Positions 5,716-8,342 of a DNA stretch of 8,342 nucleotides are shown one piece after another (positions within the stretch are counted from its first letter, which is position 1; the number at the start of each line of letters is the position of its first letter). This DNA is from CAKOSP01 sp964549115 (GTDB taxonomy: Bacteria; Bacillota_I; Bacilli_A; RF39; UBA660). The position numbers and the translations under genes are program-made. The DNA is taken from NCBI GenBank assembly GCA_964549115.1, contig CAZJTX010000020.1, forward strand, positions 1-8,342, read 5' to 3'. The notes under the pieces are model-generated. The model was not told the origin of the DNA and ran no database searches. It was given only the letters and a program-made list of their open reading frames with translations.

Positions 5716-6792
5716 TTATTTATCTATCAATTCATTTAAATAATTATCATTTGCAAAATAATTTATCTTCATAGAATCTTTTAATTCTTTTAAAGTGTTA
5801 TTTGCTTCTTTAATCGCTACTTCTGTACCTTCTTTTAAAACTTTATATAAATACTCTTTGTTTTTTTCTAATTCTAATCTTTTTTCTCTAATTGGTCTTA
5901 GAAAATCTTGTAATACATTGTTTAAAAAGTTTTTTATTACAACATCTCCTAATCCCCCTCTTTGATAGTGTTCTTTTAATTCATCTAAATTATTATATTC
6001 AGGTAAATGTTTTTTAAAGTCATTATCATTTGCAAATACATCCAAGTAAGTAAACACTACATTGCCTTCAATTTTTCCGGGATCGGATATACTTATATGA
6101 TCAGGATCTGTATACATACTCATTACTTTCTTTTTAATGTCTTCTTCGCTGTCTGATAAATAAATACTATTGTTAAGTGATTTACTCATTTTGTTTTTAC
6201 CATCTGTACCAGGTAATCTTGCACAAAACTCTTCTTTCGGTACTATAGCCTCAGGCATAACTAAGCCAGTATTATATGTACTATTAATACTCTTAACAAT
6301 TTCTCTTGTTTGCTCTATTACCGGTATTTGGTCTTGTCCAACTGGTACTATATTAGCTTTAAAAGCTGTTATATCAGCAGCCTGACTTATAGGATATGCT
6401 AAAAAGCCCATTGGGATATTATTATCAAAACCACGTTCAACTATTTCATCTTTAACGGTCGGATTTCTCATTAATCTTGCTAAAGTAACAAAGTTTTGAT
6501 AATAAAATGTTAATTCTGTTAGAGCGCTTACTTCAGATTGAATAAATATGTGTACTTTCTCTGGATTTAATCCAACTGAAAGATAATCAAGTAATACTTC
6601 AATAATGTTTTCTCTTACTTTACTAGGTTCTTTAAAATTATCTGTTAAAGCCTGAGAATCGGCAATCATAATAAACATTTTATCGAAATTACCGTCATCT
6701 TGAATCTTGACTCTATTTTTAAGAGAACCTACATAATGTCCTAAATGTAATTTCCCTGTTGGTCTATCGCCAGTAAGTATAATGTTTTTCAT
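5716..6792 (-). CDS. trpS: Tryptophanyl-tRNA synthetase
   Basis: 358-aa class I aminoacyl-tRNA synthetase that charges tRNA-Trp with tryptophan in the cytoplasm; family members are usually 330-350 aa. The Rossmann core shows the HIGH-type signature in TGDRPTGKLHLGH (7-19, HLGH at 16-19), the conserved YPISQAADI block (133-141), VGQDQ (151-155) and the KMSKS loop (201-205, within GKNKMSKSLNN). The C-terminal part is helical and charged, as expected for anticodon binding. The TGDRPTG form matches the variant I recall from gut Clostridia and Bacilli, rather than the SGxQPSG form. The start at ATG 6792 has GGTGAT (6803-6798) as ribosome site, pairing with the outer part of the anti-Shine-Dalgarno. 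The predicted promoter leaves a leader of only about 11 bases, so no T-box or attenuator controls it. It is the first gene of a trpS-GH31 unit and is divergent from murE. Confidence 0.96.
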   Translation of the reverse strand: MKNIILTGDRPTGKLHLGHYVGSLKNRVKIQDDGNFDKMFIMIADSQALTDNFKEPSKVRENIIEVLLDYLSVGLNPEKVHIFIQSEVSALTELTFYYQNFVTLARLMRNPTVKDEIVERGFDNNIPMGFLAYPISQAADITAFKANIVPVGQDQIPVIEQTREIVKSINSTYNTGLVMPEAIVPKEEFCARLPGTDGKNKMSKSLNNSIYLSDSEEDIKKKVMSMYTDPDHISISDPGKIEGNVVFTYLDVFANDNDFKKHLPEYNNLDELKEHYQRGGLGDVVIKNFLNNVLQDFLRPIREKRLELEKNKEYLYKVLKEGTEVAIKEANNTLKELKDSMKINYFANDNYLNELIDK

Positions 6793-6809
6793 GGTTCATC
6801 ACCAAGTTA

Positions 6810-6818
6810 ATTATAACA
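6810..6818 (-). promoter_or_regulatory. Extended -10 promoter of trpS
   Basis: On the minus strand the sequence reads TGTTATAAT (6818-6810): a perfect -10 preceded by the TGn extension. No good -35 is visible 16-18 bases upstream, where the murE -10 lies. The start is expected near 6803, giving a leader of about 11 bases. Confidence 0.6.
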
Positions 6819-6832
6819 CAAAGCCTTGATTA

Positions 6833-6841
6833 TGCTATAAT
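6833..6841 (+). promoter_or_regulatory. Extended -10 promoter of murE
   Basis: TGCTATAAT: a perfect -10 (6836-6841) with a TGn extension and only a weak -35 around 6812-6818, a position occupied by the trpS -10. The start is expected near 6848. The ribosome site AGAGGTG (6856-6862) and the murE ATG follow at once, so the leader is about 20 bases. Confidence 0.6.
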
Positions 6842-6866
6842 ATTATTATTAAAAAAGAGGTGTTTT

Positions 6867-8225
6867 ATGATTAAATATGAAAGAGACTCAAGATTAGTTA
6901 AACCTGGACAAATTTTTGTGGCTATTAAAGGTTTTACAGTTGACGGTCATGATTATATAAATCAAGCAATTGAAAATGGTGCTAAAGAAATCATAGCAGA
7001 ACGCGAATTAGAGGTTTCAATTCCGGTAACGGTCGTTTCTAATTCTGAAAAATATTTAGAAGAAAGACTAAAAGAAGAATATAGCCATGAATTTGACGAT
7101 TTACATTTTATTGGAGTAACAGGTACTAACGGAAAAACTACTACATGTTATCTTATTTATCAAATGTTACATAACTTAAATGTTAATACAGCATATATAG
7201 GAACATTAGGTTTTTATACAAAAGACTCTATTACTGAGTTAGATAATACTACTCCGGATGTTTTAACTCTTTATAAATTGTTATTTCAAGCTAAAAACGC
7301 TGGATGTACCCATGTTATAATGGAAGTTAGCTCACATGCTATATCATATAACAGAATAGCGGGTTTAAACTTCGATGTAGCGTCTTTTACAAACTTAAGT
7401 CAAGATCATTTGGATTATCACATCACTATGGAGAATTATTTTAACGAAAAATTAAAATTATTAGATTATTTAAAAGATAATGCTCCTTTTATAACTAACT
7501 CAGATGATGAAAAGGGGTTAGTATTTAAAGATAAATATAAAAACACTTACTCAATTGGGTTAAGTGGTGATTATAAAATTATAGATTTTGTAATTGATCC
7601 AGAAAAAACAGATTTAACATTTAGTTTTAATGAAAAAGAATTTAAAACTTCATACGAATTAACAAATAAGTTTAATATATATAATTATTTAATGGCGCTA
7701 GCCATAGTAAATCAATTAGGATTTAAACTTGAAGATATTATTAACATATCTGAGCACGTTAAAGCACCTAAGGGAAGAAGCGAAACAATTAAAGTTAACA
7801 AAGGTTTTGCCGTTGTAGATTATGCTCATGCTCCCGATGCAGTGGAAAAAGTTATTACTGCTTATAACGAAATTAAAGAAAATAGAGTAATAACAGTACT
7901 GGGTTGTGGTGGAGATAGAGATCCTAAAAAGAGACCTTTAATGGGAGGGTTTGCTTCTAACTTAAGTGATTATGTAGTATTTACTAATGATAATCCAAGA
8001 ACTGAAGATCCAAAACTAATTATGAAGGATATATTAGAAGGTGTCACTAAAGATAATTATGAAATAGTATACGACAGAAGAGAAGCTATTAAAAAAGCGA
8101 TAGATTTAATGGCAGATAAAGACATTGTGTTAATTTTAGGTAAAGGACATGAAGATTATCAAATCATTGGTAGGGAAAAATTCCATCTAGATGATGCTGA
8201 AGAAGTAAGAAATTGGTCAAATTAA
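6867..8225 (+). CDS. murE: UDP-N-acetylmuramoyl-L-alanyl-D-glutamate--2,6-diaminopimelate ligase
   Basis: 452-aa Mur ligase that adds the third stem-peptide amino acid to UDP-MurNAc-Ala-Glu in cytoplasmic peptidoglycan synthesis. The short N-terminal domain has DSRLVKPGQIFVAIKG (7-22). The P-loop is GVTGTNGKTT (83-92). DNTTPD (126-131) and EVSSHAI (153-159) line the UDP-substrate site. HLDYH (181-185) and the YFNEKLKLL segment (191-199) follow; Lys195 is the likely carbamylated lysine. APKGRSE (300-306) and DYAHAPDA (318-325) open the C-terminal domain. DNPR (375-378, in TNDNPRTEDP) is the meso-diaminopimelate signature; lysine-adding enzymes differ here. GKGHE (425-429) is canonical. Compared with the B. 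subtilis enzyme, about 30 N-terminal residues are missing. The promoter position leaves no room for a longer start, so the short form is probably genuine. The ATG has AGAGGTG upstream. The gene stands outside a division/cell-wall cluster, followed at once by tRNA-Gly with its own promoter. Confidence 0.96.
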   Translation: MIKYERDSRLVKPGQIFVAIKGFTVDGHDYINQAIENGAKEIIAERELEVSIPVTVVSNSEKYLEERLKEEYSHEFDDLHFIGVTGTNGKTTTCYLIYQMLHNLNVNTAYIGTLGFYTKDSITELDNTTPDVLTLYKLLFQAKNAGCTHVIMEVSSHAISYNRIAGLNFDVASFTNLSQDHLDYHITMENYFNEKLKLLDYLKDNAPFITNSDDEKGLVFKDKYKNTYSIGLSGDYKIIDFVIDPEKTDLTFSFNEKEFKTSYELTNKFNIYNYLMALAIVNQLGFKLEDIINISEHVKAPKGRSETIKVNKGFAVVDYAHAPDAVEKVITAYNEIKENRVITVLGCGGDRDPKKRPLMGGFASNLSDYVVFTNDNPRTEDPKLIMKDILEGVTKDNYEIVYDRREAIKKAIDLMADKDIVLILGKGHEDYQIIGREKFHLDDAEEVRNWSN

Positions 8226-8226
8226 G

Positions 8227-8256
8227 TTGAAATATAACATCTAAATATGTTATAAT
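8227..8256 (+). promoter_or_regulatory. Promoter of tRNA-Gly
   Basis: A -35 TTGAAA (8227-8232) and a perfect -10 TATAAT (8251-8256) lie 18 bases apart, beginning one base after the murE stop. Transcription should start near 8263, two bases before the mature tRNA 5' end, so the tRNA is independently expressed and needs almost no 5' trimming. Confidence 0.75.
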
Positions 8257-8258
8257 TC
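8229..8258. repeat. Inverted repeat overlapping the tRNA-Gly promoter
   Basis: The arms 8229-8240 (GAAATATAACAT) and 8247-8258 (ATGTTATAATTC) match at 11 of 12 positions around a six-base centre. The inner eight pairs, TATAACAT/ATGTTATA, are perfect. It spans most of the -35, the spacer and the -10. It could be an operator, or in murE mRNA a hairpin that stabilises or weakly terminates the transcript; the following TTCTCTTG is a poor U-tract. In such AT-rich DNA, chance is also possible. Confidence 0.5.
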
Positions 8259-8264
8259 TCTTGC

Positions 8265-8338
8265 GCGGGTGTAGTTTAATGGTAGAACATCAGCCTTCCA
8301 AGCTGTCAACGGGAGTTCGATTCTCCTCACCCGCTCCA
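8265..8338 (+). tRNA. tRNA-Gly (anticodon UCC)
   Basis: 74 nt including an encoded CCA (8336-8338). The acceptor arm GCGGGTG (8265-8271) pairs with CACCCGC (8328-8334), and the discriminator base is U (8335), typical of bacterial tRNA-Gly. The anticodon loop CTTCCAA (8295-8301) carries TCC at 8297-8299, reading GGA/GGG and probably all glycine codons through U34. The T arm GGGAG/CTCCT with a TTCGATT loop and a short variable region are normal. The outermost anticodon-stem pair is a U-U mismatch. The cloverleaf is otherwise complete. It lies just after murE with its own promoter. Confidence 0.96.
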
Positions 8339-8342
8339 TTAA

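Noticed and set aside
6170..6385. Plus-strand 71-codon frame opposite trpS
   Set aside because: It is antisense to conserved trpS motifs, with no promoter or convincing ribosome site.
1..8342. CRISPR arrays, insertion sequences, integrase or attachment sites
   Set aside because: No spaced direct repeats, transposase motifs, long terminal inverted repeats or duplicated tRNA 3' end were seen in the window.

Overview
The window is strongly AT-rich and uses TAA or TAG at every complete gene end. Each reading frame works with the standard bacterial code, and Shine-Dalgarno sites and sigma-A-type promoters are easy to see. With a meso-diaminopimelate-type MurE and a CCA-encoding tRNA-Gly, this points to a walled low-GC Bacillota bacterium (Bacilli/Erysipelotrichia-like, probably an uncultured gut lineage). 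A run of exactly 100 N marks a scaffold gap, so the source is probably a draft or metagenome assembly. Organism placement is inference.

Layout. Positions 1-3032 (minus strand) hold a three-gene operon with its own consensus promoter. In transcription order it encodes an unrecognised 382-aa protein, a membrane-anchored McrB-type AAA+ NTPase, and the N-terminus of a protein resembling the DUF2357/PD-(D/E)XK partners of such ATPases, which runs off the window edge. The junctions are extremely tight: the first stop directly precedes the next ATG, and the second stop lies inside the next Shine-Dalgarno. This is the most likely place for an undescribed system, possibly a membrane-tethered McrBC-like defence module. 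Positions 3045-3631 (minus) hold a small three-helix membrane protein with its own promoter, a T-box-like leader that is too short for a Stem I, and an intrinsic terminator. Positions 3609-6815 (minus) hold trpS followed by a GH31 glycosidase gene interrupted by the gap. Positions 6833-8225 (plus) hold murE, transcribed divergently from trpS; the two extended -10 promoters face away from each other only 20 bp apart. Positions 8227-8338 (plus) hold tRNA-Gly(UCC) with its own promoter, which overlaps an inverted repeat.

How the genes fit together. trpS, tRNA-Gly and murE are housekeeping genes (translation and cell wall). The GH31 gene suggests intracellular alpha-glycoside use, but it has lysine where the family's acid/base aspartate is expected, and the gap hides much of its catalytic domain. 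The 1-3032 operon is bounded upstream by a terminator and looks like an independent accessory or stress/defence unit. No insertion sequence, CRISPR array, integrase or attachment site was seen, and no intergenic stretch exceeds 300 bases.
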